This document shows positions 9,890 to 18,002 of a DNA stretch of 64,000 nucleotides, one piece after another. This stretch comes from Arthrobacter crusticola (lineage in GTDB: Bacteria; Actinomycetota; Actinomycetes; Actinomycetales; Micrococcaceae), in contig NZ_SMTK01000005.1 in assembly GCF_004357995.1 (NCBI RefSeq), positions 310,001 through 374,000 on the forward strand, in the 5' to 3' direction. The position numbers and the translations under genes are program-made. Positions within the stretch are counted from its first letter, which is position 1. Every line of letters begins with the position of its first letter. The notes under the pieces are model-generated. The model did no database searches. It had not been told where the DNA came from and was given only the letters and a program-made list of their open reading frames with translations.

Positions 9890-10642
9890 ATGTCGCACAG
9901 CATCAATCCTGAGGGATCCCCCACGCCCAAACGGCGCCTTTTCTCCCGCAAGCCCAAGGCTGCCAAGCCGGCGAAGAAGACCGGCAGGACCAAGCAGATC
10001 CTCGAAGTCTTCAAGATGACGAGGCGCAACGACCCGAACGTGGTCTGGCTGATGCTCCTTGCCTTCCTGGGCATCATTGCTGTGGGGCTGATTATCGGCC
10101 TGCTCATCCAGAACGTCGTGACGCTGATGCTGATCTCGGTGCCGCTGGCCTTCCTGGCTGCGGTATTCATCCTGTCGCGCCGTGCCGAACGTGCTGCCTT
10201 CTCGCAGATCGAGGGCAAGCCGGGCGCCGCCGGCGCCGCGCTGAGTGTGCTGCGCAGGGGCTGGATCCTCGAGGAGCAGCCTGTGGCCATGAACCCGCGC
10301 TCCCAGGACGCCGTCTTCCGCGCCATCGGCCGCCCCGGCATCGTGCTCGTCACCGAAGGCCCGTCCGGGCGCGTGAAGCGCCTCGTCGACGACGAGCGAC
10401 GGAAGATGGCCCGCATCGTACCGAACGTGCCCGTCCACGTGATCCAGGCCGGCCGCGGCGAGGGCCAGGTGCCCCTGGCCAAGGTGGCCAAGACCGCCCA
10501 GAAGCTCAAGAAGTCCCTGACCAAGCAGGAGGTGCACGCCGTCGACAAGCGGCTGCGCGCACTTGGTACCCGCCTGCCGATCCCCAAGGGTGTCGATCCG
10601 TACAAGGCCCGCCCGGACCGCAAGGCCATGAAGGGCCGCTAG
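9890..10642 (+). CDS. DUF4191 family membrane protein
   Basis: A 250-residue protein with a basic N-terminal tail (about 1-45), two membrane segments (about 51-73 and 75-96) and a cytoplasmic C-terminal domain with conserved-looking RPGIVLVTEGP and VPVHVIQAGRG blocks. This matches the DUF4191 family that follows lipA in many actinobacteria. Function unknown. A TAGAAT box at 9875-9880 lies 9 bases before the ATG with no Shine-Dalgarno, so the message probably has a very short leader or none. A hairpin at 10659-10698 follows. Confidence 0.85.
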   Translation: MSHSINPEGSPTPKRRLFSRKPKAAKPAKKTGRTKQILEVFKMTRRNDPNVVWLMLLAFLGIIAVGLIIGLLIQNVVTLMLISVPLAFLAAVFILSRRAERAAFSQIEGKPGAAGAALSVLRRGWILEEQPVAMNPRSQDAVFRAIGRPGIVLVTEGPSGRVKRLVDDERRKMARIVPNVPVHVIQAGRGEGQVPLAKVAKTAQKLKKSLTKQEVHAVDKRLRALGTRLPIPKGVDPYKARPDRKAMKGR

Positions 10643-10658
10643 GCCTGCAGACTCCTCT

Positions 10659-10698
10659 GTGGCAGGAAGCTCCCGGTGTTCCGGAGTTTCCTGCCACA
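10659..10698 (+). terminator. Hairpin terminator after DUF4191 gene
   Basis: An 11-bp perfect stem (TGTGGCAGGAA, 10659-10669, with its complement 10688-10698) extends inward with one mismatch. It begins 16 bases after the stop and is followed by GTTCGTT. Confidence 0.7.
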
Positions 10699-10707
10699 GT
10701 TCGTTAA

Positions 10708-10800
10708 GGGCCAGTGCGTTGGAGGGCCAGTGCGTTGGGGACCGGTGTCGCGGGTCCGGGGCCCCGGGTCTGAGCGCCCGGGTCTGAGCGCCCCGGGTCT
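10708..10800. repeat. Two short tandem repeats between DUF4191 and RDD genes
   Basis: Two copies of a 16-bp unit (GGGCCAGTGCGTTGG core) lie at 10708-10740. Two exact copies plus one partial copy of a 14-bp unit (CCCGGGTCTGAGCG) start at 10763, 10777 and about 10792. They look like replication-slippage repeats in non-coding DNA between convergent genes. No function is suggested. Confidence 0.6.
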
Positions 10801-10817
10801 GGGCTTCGGCGGCCGGA

Positions 10818-11255
10818 CTAGATCCGGACGAGGACGGTGCCGCGGGCACGGTCGTGGAGGCCGCGCTGGTCGGGGTCGAAGATGAGTGCCGGGATCACCA
10901 GGCAGATCAGCACGGAGCGGATGGCGGCGGTGAGGAACCCGGCCGGACGTCCGTCGAGGGTCTGCACCTGCATCCTCAGCACCCGGTGGCCGATGCTGTA
11001 GCCGAAGAAGCCGACGAAGAGGATCTGTTCCAGCAGGAACAGGTACGTCGTGGCGAACCCGTCCCAGCCGAAGAAGGCCTGCGAGATGAGGGTGCACAGC
11101 CCCCAGTCGATCAACAACGCCACCACCCGGGGCCCAACCCGCGCGATGGAACCGGGGCCGCTCTTCGGACGTCCCAGCCGCTGTCCGGGCCAGTCCTGCG
11201 CTCCGGAGGGAGGAGGTCCGTTGAGCCAGGATCCGACGTCGTTTCGATTCACCAC
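10818..11255 (-). CDS. RDD family membrane protein
   Basis: A 145-residue integral membrane protein. The RDD signature is seen as IARVGPRVVALLIDW near residue 40, followed by membrane segments around VALLIDWGLCTLISQAF, TTYLFLLEQILFVGFFGYSIGHRVL and TAAIRSVLICLVIPALIF, then the terminal DQRGLHDRARGTVLV motif typical of the family. Function is not established. It is divergent from glnA1, and RDD genes are common glnA1 neighbours in actinobacteria, which marks this as the conserved chromosomal side of the island boundary. Confidence 0.85.
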   Translation of the reverse strand: MVNRNDVGSWLNGPPPSGAQDWPGQRLGRPKSGPGSIARVGPRVVALLIDWGLCTLISQAFFGWDGFATTYLFLLEQILFVGFFGYSIGHRVLRMQVQTLDGRPAGFLTAAIRSVLICLVIPALIFDPDQRGLHDRARGTVLVRI

Positions 11256-11383
11256 AGGCCCAGTTTACCGGCGGACGCCCGCCGGTTTTTCCCGCCCGGC
11301 GGGGGCCGCCGCCCCGGCTGACGACGCCGGCACGGCCCGTCGGTCCCCCGCAGGCACGCTAGGCTGAAAGCACTGCCCATTAA

Positions 11384-11421
11384 GTAACGTGCCGGAAACA
11401 ATGGTGACACCCGAGGGAAAC
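11384..11421 (+). promoter_or_regulatory. GlnR operator upstream of glnA1
   Basis: Four half-sites in strict 11-bp steps: GTAAC (11384), GAAAC (11395), GACAC (11406) and GAAAC (11417). This is the a1-b1-a2-b2 layout gTnAc-n6-GaAAc-n6-GTnAC-n6-GaAAc known for GlnR of Streptomyces. Three half-sites match fully and the third has one mismatch. It lies about 130 bp before the glnA1 start. A separate 8-bp stem (11472-11498) lies in the probable leader. Confidence 0.75.
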
Positions 11422-11547
11422 TGCGCGCTTCTACAGTTGTAACTTGTCGGCTGCAGCAAGGCACTGCCCGTGTGTCCGCTTTCTGTTGACGCGGACACCC
11501 GATGACGCCGGGCCGTTACCCAAGCTATGCGTAAGGAGCATCAATCC

Positions 11548-12972
11548 ATGTTCAAGAATGCGGACGAAGTCCTCAAGTACATTGCTGACGAAGGGGTGAA
11601 GTTCGTCGACGTCCGGTTTACCGACCTGCCCGGAGTGCAGCAGCACTTCAATGTGCCGGCGAAATCGGTGGACGCCGACTTCTTCATCCACGGCCAGCTG
11701 TTCGACGGCTCGTCCATCCGCGGCTTCCAGGGCATCGCGGAATCGGACATGCAGCTGATCCCCGACGTCACCACCGCCTTCATCGACCCCTTCCGGGTCG
11801 AAAAGACGCTGGCGCTGAACTTCTCGATCGTGAACCCCCGCACGGGTGACCCGTACCACCGCGACCCGCGCGGCGTCGCCGAGCGCGCCGAGGCCTACCT
11901 TGCCTCCACCGGCATCGCCGACACTGCGTTTTTCGCCCCCGAGGCCGAGTTCTTCATCTTCGACAACGTGCAGTACGAATCTTCCCCGCAGGGAAGCTTC
12001 TACAAGGTCGACTCCATCGAGGCCCCGTGGAACAGCGGCCGCGAAGAGGTCGGGGGCAACCTCGGCAACAAGACCCCCTTCAAGGGCGGCTATTTCCCCG
12101 TCTCTCCTGTCGACAAGCAGGCCGATCTCCGCGACGCCATCTGCGTCGAGCTGGACCGGGCCGGCCTCGAGGTCGAGCGGTCCCACCACGAGGTCGGCGG
12201 CGCCGGCCAGGCGGAAATCAACTACAAGTTCACGACGATGACCCACGCCGCGGACGACCTGCAGAAGTTCAAGTACATCGTGAAGAACGTCGCCAACGCC
12301 TGGGGCAAGTCGGCAACCTTCATGCCCAAGCCGGTCTTCAATGACAACGGCTCGGGCATGCACTGCCACCAGTCGCTGTGGAACGGCAGCGAGCCGCTGT
12401 TCTACGACGAGCGCGGCTACGCCGGGTTGTCCGACACCGCCCGCTGGTACATCGGCGGCCTGCTCAAGCACGCCTCCGCCGTCCTGGCGTTCACCAACCC
12501 GACGGTGAACTCCTACCGCCGCCTGGTGAAGGGCTTCGAGGCCCCGGTCAACATGGTCTACTCGCAGGGCAACCGCTCGGCCGGCATCCGGATCCCCATC
12601 ACGGGTTCCAACCCCAAGGCCAAGCGCATCGAGTTCCGCGCGCCGGACCCCTCGTCCAACCCCTACCTGGCGTTTGCCGCACAGCTGATGGCGGGCCTCG
12701 ACGGGATCAAGAACCGGATCGAACCGGCCGACCCGATCGACAAGGACCTCTACGAGCTGCCCGCCGAAGAGGCCAAGGACATCCAGAAGGCCCCCGGCTC
12801 CCTTGAAGAGGCGCTGCTGGCCCTCGAGGCGGACAACGAGTTCCTGCAGGCCGGCGGGGTCTTCACCCAGGACCTTATCGAGACCTGGATCGCGTACAAG
12901 CGCGAGGTGGAGATCTTCCCGCTGTCGCTGCGCCCGAACCCCTACGAGTTCGAGCTCTACTACGGCGTCTAG
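11548..12972 (+). CDS. glnA1: Glutamine synthetase, type I-beta
   Basis: ATP-dependent glutamine synthetase, the main ammonium-assimilating enzyme, a cytosolic dodecamer. The start is set at 11548 and not the upstream in-frame ATG at 11527, because AAGGAG (11533-11538) is correctly spaced only for 11548, and the N-terminus [12 protein letters not shown] then matches the family. The length of 474 residues is also typical. Seen: the N-terminal DGSSIRGF latch, EAEFFIFD, the ATP/glutamate loop region NRSAGIRIP, and the adenylylation site DLYELPAEE with target Tyr402, which GlnE (21733-24741) would modify. The GlnR box upstream indicates nitrogen control. Confidence 0.97.
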   Translation: MFKNADEVLKYIADEGVKFVDVRFTDLPGVQQHFNVPAKSVDADFFIHGQLFDGSSIRGFQGIAESDMQLIPDVTTAFIDPFRVEKTLALNFSIVNPRTGDPYHRDPRGVAERAEAYLASTGIADTAFFAPEAEFFIFDNVQYESSPQGSFYKVDSIEAPWNSGREEVGGNLGNKTPFKGGYFPVSPVDKQADLRDAICVELDRAGLEVERSHHEVGGAGQAEINYKFTTMTHAADDLQKFKYIVKNVANAWGKSATFMPKPVFNDNGSGMHCHQSLWNGSEPLFYDERGYAGLSDTARWYIGGLLKHASAVLAFTNPTVNSYRRLVKGFEAPVNMVYSQGNRSAGIRIPITGSNPKAKRIEFRAPDPSSNPYLAFAAQLMAGLDGIKNRIEPADPIDKDLYELPAEEAKDIQKAPGSLEEALLALEADNEFLQAGGVFTQDLIETWIAYKREVEIFPLSLRPNPYEFELYYGV

Positions 12973-13253
12973 CTAGATGGCAGGGCTAAACGGGGTTTAG
13001 TCCGCCGAGAGTCCGCACGAGCAGCCAGCACTACCGCAACGGCTGCTCGTGCGGACTCATCTTTATCCAGCCAGATGTGCCCGTATGTATCCAGCGTCGT
13101 CCTGGCGGAGGAGTGCCGGAGGCGCGTCCGCACCACCTTCAGGTCACGCCCTGATGCGATCAGGAGCGGCTCGAAGTAGCGCCGAAGATCATGGAACCGG
13201 AAGCCCTCACGCAGACCGTCGACCGTGGCGCGGGCCCGGCGGAAGTGGGCGGA
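12973..13253 (-). pseudogene. Tyrosine recombinase/integrase, C-terminal fragment
   Basis: Read on the minus strand this gives about 93 codons of the C-terminal catalytic half of a phage/island-type tyrosine integrase. FRRARATVDGLREGFRFHDL, then RRYFEPLLIASG, LKVVRTRLRHSSARTTLDTY and GHIW are seen. These carry the HxxR Arg, the RHSS His region and the nucleophile Tyr in LDTYGH. The N-terminal DNA-binding part and the first catalytic Arg are absent. An in-frame TAA at 13254-13256 marks the breakpoint. The stop codon directly abuts the glnA1 stop (TAGCTA). It shows that a mobile element once used this site. Confidence 0.8.
13009..13058 (+). terminator. glnA1 terminator hairpin inside the integrase remnant
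   Basis: An 18-bp perfect stem (arms 13009-13026 and 13041-13058, 14-base loop) is followed by ATCTTTATC. It starts 36 bases after the glnA1 stop and should terminate glnA1. The same bases encode the DESARAA and AARADS parts of the integrase tail on the other strand. Confidence 0.75.
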
Positions 13254-13443
13254 TTACGGTCGGTGATCCTGTGTGGATTGGACGCAGAGCGATCATCATG
13301 GGCGGGTCCACCCTCGGCTCCGGATCAGTGACTGGGTACGGGAACCTCGTGAAGGGGCCAATCCCCACTAACTGCGTCGCCGCCGGCGCCCGGCACGCAT
13401 CCCGCGAAGGGACACCGCGAGCGAAAGGTGGTGGGAAGCATGA
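13253..13443 (+). pseudogene. Hexapeptide-repeat acyltransferase, 3' fragment with frameshift
   Basis: The plus strand encodes ITVGDPVWIGRRAIIMGG and then STLGSGSVTGYGNLVKGPIP, VAAGA. This is the left-handed beta-helix end of a WcaF/maltose-acetyltransferase-type O-acyltransferase, where DxVWIGxxAxI and VxAGxPAR are characteristic. The 5' part is missing and the fragment begins at the integrase breakpoint. After VAAGA a one-base deletion in a C run shifts the frame. Reading on in the other frame restores PARIPRRD and ends at TGA 13441-13443. It is therefore a broken gene, probably former island cargo (surface sugar acetylation). Confidence 0.65.
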
Positions 13444-13614
13444 GCGGCCCGCACCGTTCCTGACCGGGGATTCCTCCGTCTGCGGATGAATTTGTCCCGC
13501 CCGATGAGGTTTCACCCGCCCACGTCGGGCATGCCCCGGACGACTGAGCGGGCACCGGGGAAATAAGGTCTCCGCTTCAAATACAAGACGGACGACTCGC
13601 CACCGAAAGACAGG

Positions 13615-14133
13615 CTACGGGTTCCGCACCACTATCCCGCGATTATCAAGGACACAGGTGTGCCCGCCTGTGGCGGTGCCGTCGAGGGTGGAAAACCATC
13701 CCGCGTCGACATAAACCCACTGCCCTTGCTCCGCCCGCCAGAAATGGTTGTAAACCCGGATCGTGACCGGCCCCTCCCCGGGGGAGATTCCCGCCACGAT
13801 CGAGTAGTGAGTGTTGTCCCCGTTGGCATCGGTCCACGGGCCGGCGGTGACATAGACCCGGTCTGCTGTGTTGGTGTAGTAGGGGCTTCTGAAGCGGATC
13901 TCCCATTGGCTCGTGGCCGTGTTGTAAGTCTGGATCTCGGCTTGCCACAGGACGGCACCAACGACGGGCACGCTGGTCGGTGCATCGATGATGACCGAAC
14001 CCGCAACACACGTCATGGCATTCGGCCTGTCATATGGTGGGGCCGCCAAGGCGCTGGACGGAGAGAACATTGAAGCAGTAAAGGCGAGTGCAATCGCAGC
14101 GGCGGCGAGCACTCCCCTCAAGAAAGCGTTCAT
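13615..14133 (-). CDS. Small secreted protein of unknown function
   Basis: 172 residues, not recognised. The N-terminus has a clear Sec signal peptide: MNAFLRG, then a hydrophobic Ala/Ile/Leu core and a likely cleavage after SSALA near residue 30. The mature part is Thr/Tyr/Trp-rich and has the pattern of a beta-sandwich (WEIRFRSPYYTN, VTIRVYNHFWRAEQG, GWFSTLDGT). Two cysteines (C42 and one about ten residues from the end) could form a disulfide. Start chosen at the ATG that gives the signal peptide; a weak GGAAAG lies 9 bases upstream. It lies inside the island, in lower-GC DNA than its surroundings. Confidence 0.65.
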   Translation of the reverse strand: MNAFLRGVLAAAAIALAFTASMFSPSSALAAPPYDRPNAMTCVAGSVIIDAPTSVPVVGAVLWQAEIQTYNTATSQWEIRFRSPYYTNTADRVYVTAGPWTDANGDNTHYSIVAGISPGEGPVTIRVYNHFWRAEQGQWVYVDAGWFSTLDGTATGGHTCVLDNRGIVVRNP

Positions 14134-14786
14134 AGTCGTGAACTTTCCAACTAGCTGAGGTTGGGGATCCGTAATGGATCCCTCTTCTACGTGCTAGTGG
14201 TCACTTGCCTTCCGAAGGAAGGGCTCGCACCTCAGAACGGAAGAAAGCGACTACCTGGGTGAATCCCGGCACGGTGTCGATCCGGATGGTGTGGCTACCG
14301 CTGACATCATCACCGACGTCTATTCGCACTTGCGGTGTGCAGAACGAACTACACGATGCATCACAGGCCCTTCGCGGGCCGCATGACGGCAGCGTAGGCG
14401 CCCACGTCACATCCCGCAAGACTGTGCATTCGAAGACGGGCGCTGGACGTGAGAAGGTGCGTAAACGTCAGGCATCGCTCTGACGACGCCAGAATCATGA
14501 AGGAGGCCGCTGTGTGGTTCAGTGCCCATGCGGCGTCACCGCGTTCCGCCCAGCCCAGCCCTCTTTCCCGGTCTGAATAGCGGGCTTGAGGAACCGGATC
14601 CTCACGGCTTTGCTGTGCAAGCAAGGGCATGTGCTCCAGGTTGGACGGCTTTCGTTCTGCCCCACAGCACGCCGCACCTCATCCCGGCATCCCCCTAGGA
14701 TTGAAGTAGTACACACGTTCGGCCAACGAGGTCGCCAAAAGAGCAATTTTGCGTCCCCTTGTGGACGCCCAGAGGCCGGCGAAAGA
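14134..14786. other. Gene-poor, probably degenerate stretch of the island
   Basis: About 650 bases without a convincing gene and with visibly lower GC than the flanks. On the minus strand a frame ending at 14201 encodes a plausible protein tail (VRIDVGDDVSGSHTIRIDTV, then FTQVVAFFRSEV). It has no credible start, signal peptide or ribosome site, and an in-frame stop lies near 14465, so it may be the remnant of a second secreted protein upstream of the 172-residue one. Nothing else is recognised. Confidence 0.4.
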
Positions 14787-14996
14787 TCACCAGTACCCGG
14801 CGCCTCTGCCGATCTGGAAAGCCACGAGGAGTGTCGCGAGACCGCTCAGGGCCGCCATCGTGACCGACCAAGTACTGAAGCGACCTCTCCTTCGTCCCCT
14901 TCGTCTCGCCCGATCGGACCTTCGCGGTTCACTCATATCCGTAATCACCACTTCAAGAAGCTCGGGCGCAGGTCCCGACCGAGTATTGGAGGCCAT
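14787..14996 (-). CDS. Possible small membrane protein
   Basis: 69 codons from ATG 14996, or 49 from ATG 14936. A strongly basic stretch ([13 protein letters not shown]) precedes one hydrophobic segment (WSVTMAALSGLATLLVAFQIG), which would give an N-in single-span protein. No good ribosome site is visible and no family is recognised. It may be real or chance. Confidence 0.25.
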   Translation of the reverse strand: MASNTRSGPAPELLEVVITDMSEPRRSDRARRRGRRRGRFSTWSVTMAALSGLATLLVAFQIGRGAGYW

Positions 14997-15209
14997 TTTA
15001 GGCCGCCGAGGTGAGAAAACTGACTGCAGTCGTGCTGATGTCCGGAAGGCACGTTCGCCCCGCCGAAACTGCACATCACCACGCTTCACTGCGTGCAAAG
15101 GGTGGTGAGCTGCAGTTTGGACGGAGGAGATTGGGCGGATGGAGCCGACCGGGTGCATGAAGGTATAGCCGAACCTGTTCAAACCGGCGGTTCGGCGCAA
15201 CAATCGACC

Positions 15210-15422
15210 ATGGAGAAAACATACGAGGTCGAAGTTGAGCTGGATGCCGGCGCTGAGGTTGAAGACAGTAAGGTCTTCGCGGTGGGCGCGGCGCAGATCC
15301 AGACCCTTGCCGCTGCCGACGGCCACACGCTGACCGACGAGGAGGTCTTGCAGGGCCTCCATGCGGAGCGCGTCGCACCCGGCAGCAATAAATGCCGGGT
15401 CTCCAAGACCATCCAGTTCTGA
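15210..15422 (+). CDS. Hypothetical small acidic protein
   Basis: 70 residues from ATG 15210. The sequence is acidic and hydrophilic, starting MEKTYEVEVELDAGAEVEDS and ending with a single Cys near the C-terminus (NKCRVSKTIQF). Coding style is more protein-like than the opposite frames. The frame is open further upstream, but that part looks random, so the ATG at 15210 was preferred. No family recognised and no clear Shine-Dalgarno. Confidence 0.4.
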   Translation: MEKTYEVEVELDAGAEVEDSKVFAVGAAQIQTLAAADGHTLTDEEVLQGLHAERVAPGSNKCRVSKTIQF

Positions 15423-15679
15423 CCCCGTAGCCCCGCCGCCGCCCCTCATGAAATGGAAGGCGGCTGTGGGATCGATGCCGCCGCCCACCCCGAAAACGGG
15501 GGCGCCAGGCCCCCCCGGCACGCTCAAAGAGGCGTGCGGACCGTCAGATGCGACGTGGCACTCTGACACAGCACAGCCGGGATTTCCACTGAAAACTGCT
15601 GCGACACCGCGCGGGCCGCCAATGAAAGGATTGACCCACGCGATGGCGGCTGGACGGCAGCGGGTCCGGCGCCGCCGAA
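15423..15679. other. Non-coding stretch before first acyltransferase gene
   Basis: About 260 bases with no supportable gene. It contains short G/C-rich inverted repeats around 15485-15515. It leads into the promoter at 15680-15708. Confidence 0.4.
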
Positions 15680-15708
15680 TTGGCTGAAAAGCACAGCACC
15701 CTTAGAAT
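15680..15708 (+). promoter_or_regulatory. Sigma-70-type promoter for the first acyltransferase gene
   Basis: TTGGCT (15680-15685), a 17-base spacer and TAGAAT (15703-15708). The start of transcription would lie about 40 bases before the ATG at 15754, which has GGAGGGG as ribosome site. Confidence 0.6.
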
Positions 15709-15753
15709 TTTCCGAACGCCGCAAAACCGTTCGACGGATGGAGGGGTCGGTTA

Positions 15754-17883
15754 ATGAGCAACGCCGTGCGCACGATGGCGCCCCCACGCCGCGCCACTAC
15801 GCCGGCCAAAGAGGTCCGCAAGGATGTGCAGGGCCTCCGGGCCATTGCAGTGCTGCTGGTGGTGATCGCCCACCTCTGGCCGGCACTTCTGCCCGGCGGG
15901 TATGTCGGAGTCGACGTGTTCTTCGTCATCTCCGGCTTCCTGATGACCAAGCACCTGCTCTCAGAACTCGGGCGCACCGGTGGCGTCCGGCTTGGCGCCT
16001 TCTACCTCCGCCGCATCAGGCGGCTGCTGCCCGCCGCGCTCACGGTTGCACTTGTCTCTCTGGCGGCGGCGTGGGTTTTCCTGCCGTTCCCGAGATGGGC
16101 CGCCCTCGCCTGGGAGACCATCGCCGCCACCGTCTATATCGAAAACTGGGTCCTTGCGGATAAGTCCCTTGACTACTCGGCGGACAACGCGGCACCGTCG
16201 ACGGTCCAGCACTACTGGTCGCTGTCGGTGGAGGAACAGTTCTACCTCGTCTGGCCGCTGTTCCTGCTGGGCCTGTTCCTGTTCGCCGGCCGGTCGAGGC
16301 TCCCCTCCGTCCAGGTGGTCCGCGGGGGTCTGGCCGCCGCCGGCGTGCTCTCCCTGATCGCCTGCATCCACCTGACCTACACCAGTCCCAGCGAAGCGTA
16401 CTTCGTGACGCACACCAGGGTCTGGGAATTTGCCGCCGGCGGACTCGTGGCGACCGTCCTCACGCTCCCCCGCACAGGGGCAGGGCTGCTGGTGCGCGGA
16501 GCCGCACAGTGGGCCGGACTCGGCCTGATCCTGTTCGCCGCGGTCAGCTTCAATGACGAAACGCTTTTCCCCGGCGCCGCCGCGCTCGTGCCCGTGGCCG
16601 GCACCCTGCTCGTCCTGGCGTCGGGTCCGCTCCACCCCGGGTGGTCCCCGAATGCTCTCCTGGCGGCGCCGCCGGCCCAGTTCATCGGGGACATCTCGTA
16701 CTCCCTCTACCTGTGGCACTGGCCGCTGATCGTCCTGGCTCCCAGCATCCTTGACCGCGACCCTGCTCTCGGCGACGAGGTGCTGCTGCTCGCTGTCGCG
16801 GTGGCCCTGGCCGCACTCACCAAGTCCCTGGTTGAGGATCCCGGCCGCACCGTGCTGCTTGCCGGTGCGCCCCTGGGCCGGGTCCTCGGCGCAACGGCCG
16901 CCTCAATGGCCGTGGTCTCCGTGGTGGCCGCGGCAATGGTCGTCAGCGTCGACAGCGCCGAGCGTGACCACCGCGCCGTCCTCAAGGATGCCTCGCGGAG
17001 CGCCTGCTTCGGGGCCGGCAGCCTCCAGCCCGACCGGCTCTGCCCGGATCCCCTCGGGCCGCCCGCCACCGAGGTGGTGACCGCCGCCGAATCCTATGAG
17101 GCGACTCCTCCCGAATGCGGGCGGGCCGCCGATCCCCTCTGGATCAAGAAGGCGAACCGGCTGATTGAATGCGACTTCGGCGGCGGCGCCGATCCGGCTG
17201 CCACCGTATGGCTGGTGGGAGATTCCCACGCCGAGCAGTGGCAGGCGGCAATCTTCGAACTTGCCCGGCAGAACCGCTGGATGGTCAAGAAGAGCGTCGT
17301 GGACGGCTGTCCGGTCGTCGATGTGCCCCGGGTGGCATTCAAGGGCAAGCCGACCACCAGCGAGGCGTACCGGAAGAAGTGCCTGAAGTGGAGCGGCGCC
17401 GTCTCAGAGCGAATCACCGCTGAAAAGCCCGAACTCGTTTTCGTATCGTCCTTCGGCGTGGTGGAGAAGATCGACGACGGAAGCGGCCGCCCGCAGCCCG
17501 AGCAGTACCGTGACGGATTCGCGCGCCGGGCCCTGCCCTGGGCCGAGGCAGGCAGCGAGGTGTTCGTCCTTCGCGACACCCCGTTGACCCGGAACCGCGC
17601 CACGGCCGAGTGCTTGGCGCAGAACCCCACCGCTCCGCGTGCCTGCTCCAACGACGGCGCCGACGCGCTTCCCGCCGATCCCCTCGCCGAAGCCGCGAAA
17701 GCCGCAGGTTCGGACCGGATCAAGGTCCTTGACCTGTCGGATCAGTTCTGCCCCGACGGGCGGTGCTACGCCTCCATCGGTGGAGCCCACGTCTACTACG
17801 ACGACAACCATGTGACCTCCACTTTCATGCGATCACTTGCCCCCGCTCTGGCCGCCGACCTCGAGGCCAGCCGCGCCGGCTGA
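15754..17883 (+). CDS. Acyltransferase-3 / SGNH-hydrolase fusion (OafA/YrhL type), copy 1
   Basis: 709-residue membrane O-acyltransferase. The N-terminal half (about 20-400) is an acyltransferase-3 domain with many membrane spans: DVQGLRAIAVLLVV, H40, YVGVDVFFVISGFL, FYLRRIRRLLPA and SVEEQFYLVWP (158-168). The C-terminal part is an extracytoplasmic SGNH domain with nucleophile S491 in VGDSHAEQW and D683-x-x-H686 (DDNHV). Such fusions O-acetylate surface polysaccharides, peptidoglycan or other envelope polymers in other bacteria; the target here is unknown. Several Cys in the linker and SGNH part suggest extracellular disulfides. The start has a GGAGGGG ribosome site. A close paralogue lies at 19564-21705, with a Thr-rich secreted protein gene between them. 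Confidence 0.9.
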   Translation: MSNAVRTMAPPRRATTPAKEVRKDVQGLRAIAVLLVVIAHLWPALLPGGYVGVDVFFVISGFLMTKHLLSELGRTGGVRLGAFYLRRIRRLLPAALTVALVSLAAAWVFLPFPRWAALAWETIAATVYIENWVLADKSLDYSADNAAPSTVQHYWSLSVEEQFYLVWPLFLLGLFLFAGRSRLPSVQVVRGGLAAAGVLSLIACIHLTYTSPSEAYFVTHTRVWEFAAGGLVATVLTLPRTGAGLLVRGAAQWAGLGLILFAAVSFNDETLFPGAAALVPVAGTLLVLASGPLHPGWSPNALLAAPPAQFIGDISYSLYLWHWPLIVLAPSILDRDPALGDEVLLLAVAVALAALTKSLVEDPGRTVLLAGAPLGRVLGATAASMAVVSVVAAAMVVSVDSAERDHRAVLKDASRSACFGAGSLQPDRLCPDPLGPPATEVVTAAESYEATPPECGRAADPLWIKKANRLIECDFGGGADPAATVWLVGDSHAEQWQAAIFELARQNRWMVKKSVVDGCPVVDVPRVAFKGKPTTSEAYRKKCLKWSGAVSERITAEKPELVFVSSFGVVEKIDDGSGRPQPEQYRDGFARRALPWAEAGSEVFVLRDTPLTRNRATAECLAQNPTAPRACSNDGADALPADPLAEAAKAAGSDRIKVLDLSDQFCPDGRCYASIGGAHVYYDDNHVTSTFMRSLAPALAADLEASRAG

Positions 17884-17945
17884 GATTCCCACGCCGGGAT
17901 GCGGCGGACATGAGCTCGCCGCTGGGAGGAGCCCGCTGCCCGCAC

Positions 17946-17983
17946 GAAAAAGCTGCCGCCCACCGAGGGGGTGGGCGGCAGCC
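17946..17983 (-). terminator. Terminator of the Thr-rich protein gene
   Basis: A 13-bp stem GCTGCCGCCCACC (17952-17964) pairs with 17970-17982. On the minus strand it is followed by a T tract (complement of AAAA at 17947-17950), so it serves the minus-strand gene ending at 18003. It may also stop the convergent acyltransferase transcript. Confidence 0.75.
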
Positions 17984-18002
17984 TTGGATATCCCGGCCGG
18001 AT

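Noticed and set aside
11472..11498. Stem in the glnA1 leader considered as a regulatory RNA
   Set aside because: An isolated 8-bp stem without further conserved structure; no known glutamine-responsive RNA motif could be recognised.
14519..14746. 75-codon minus-strand frame in the island
   Set aside because: No start context, odd composition, and no domain; most likely non-coding.
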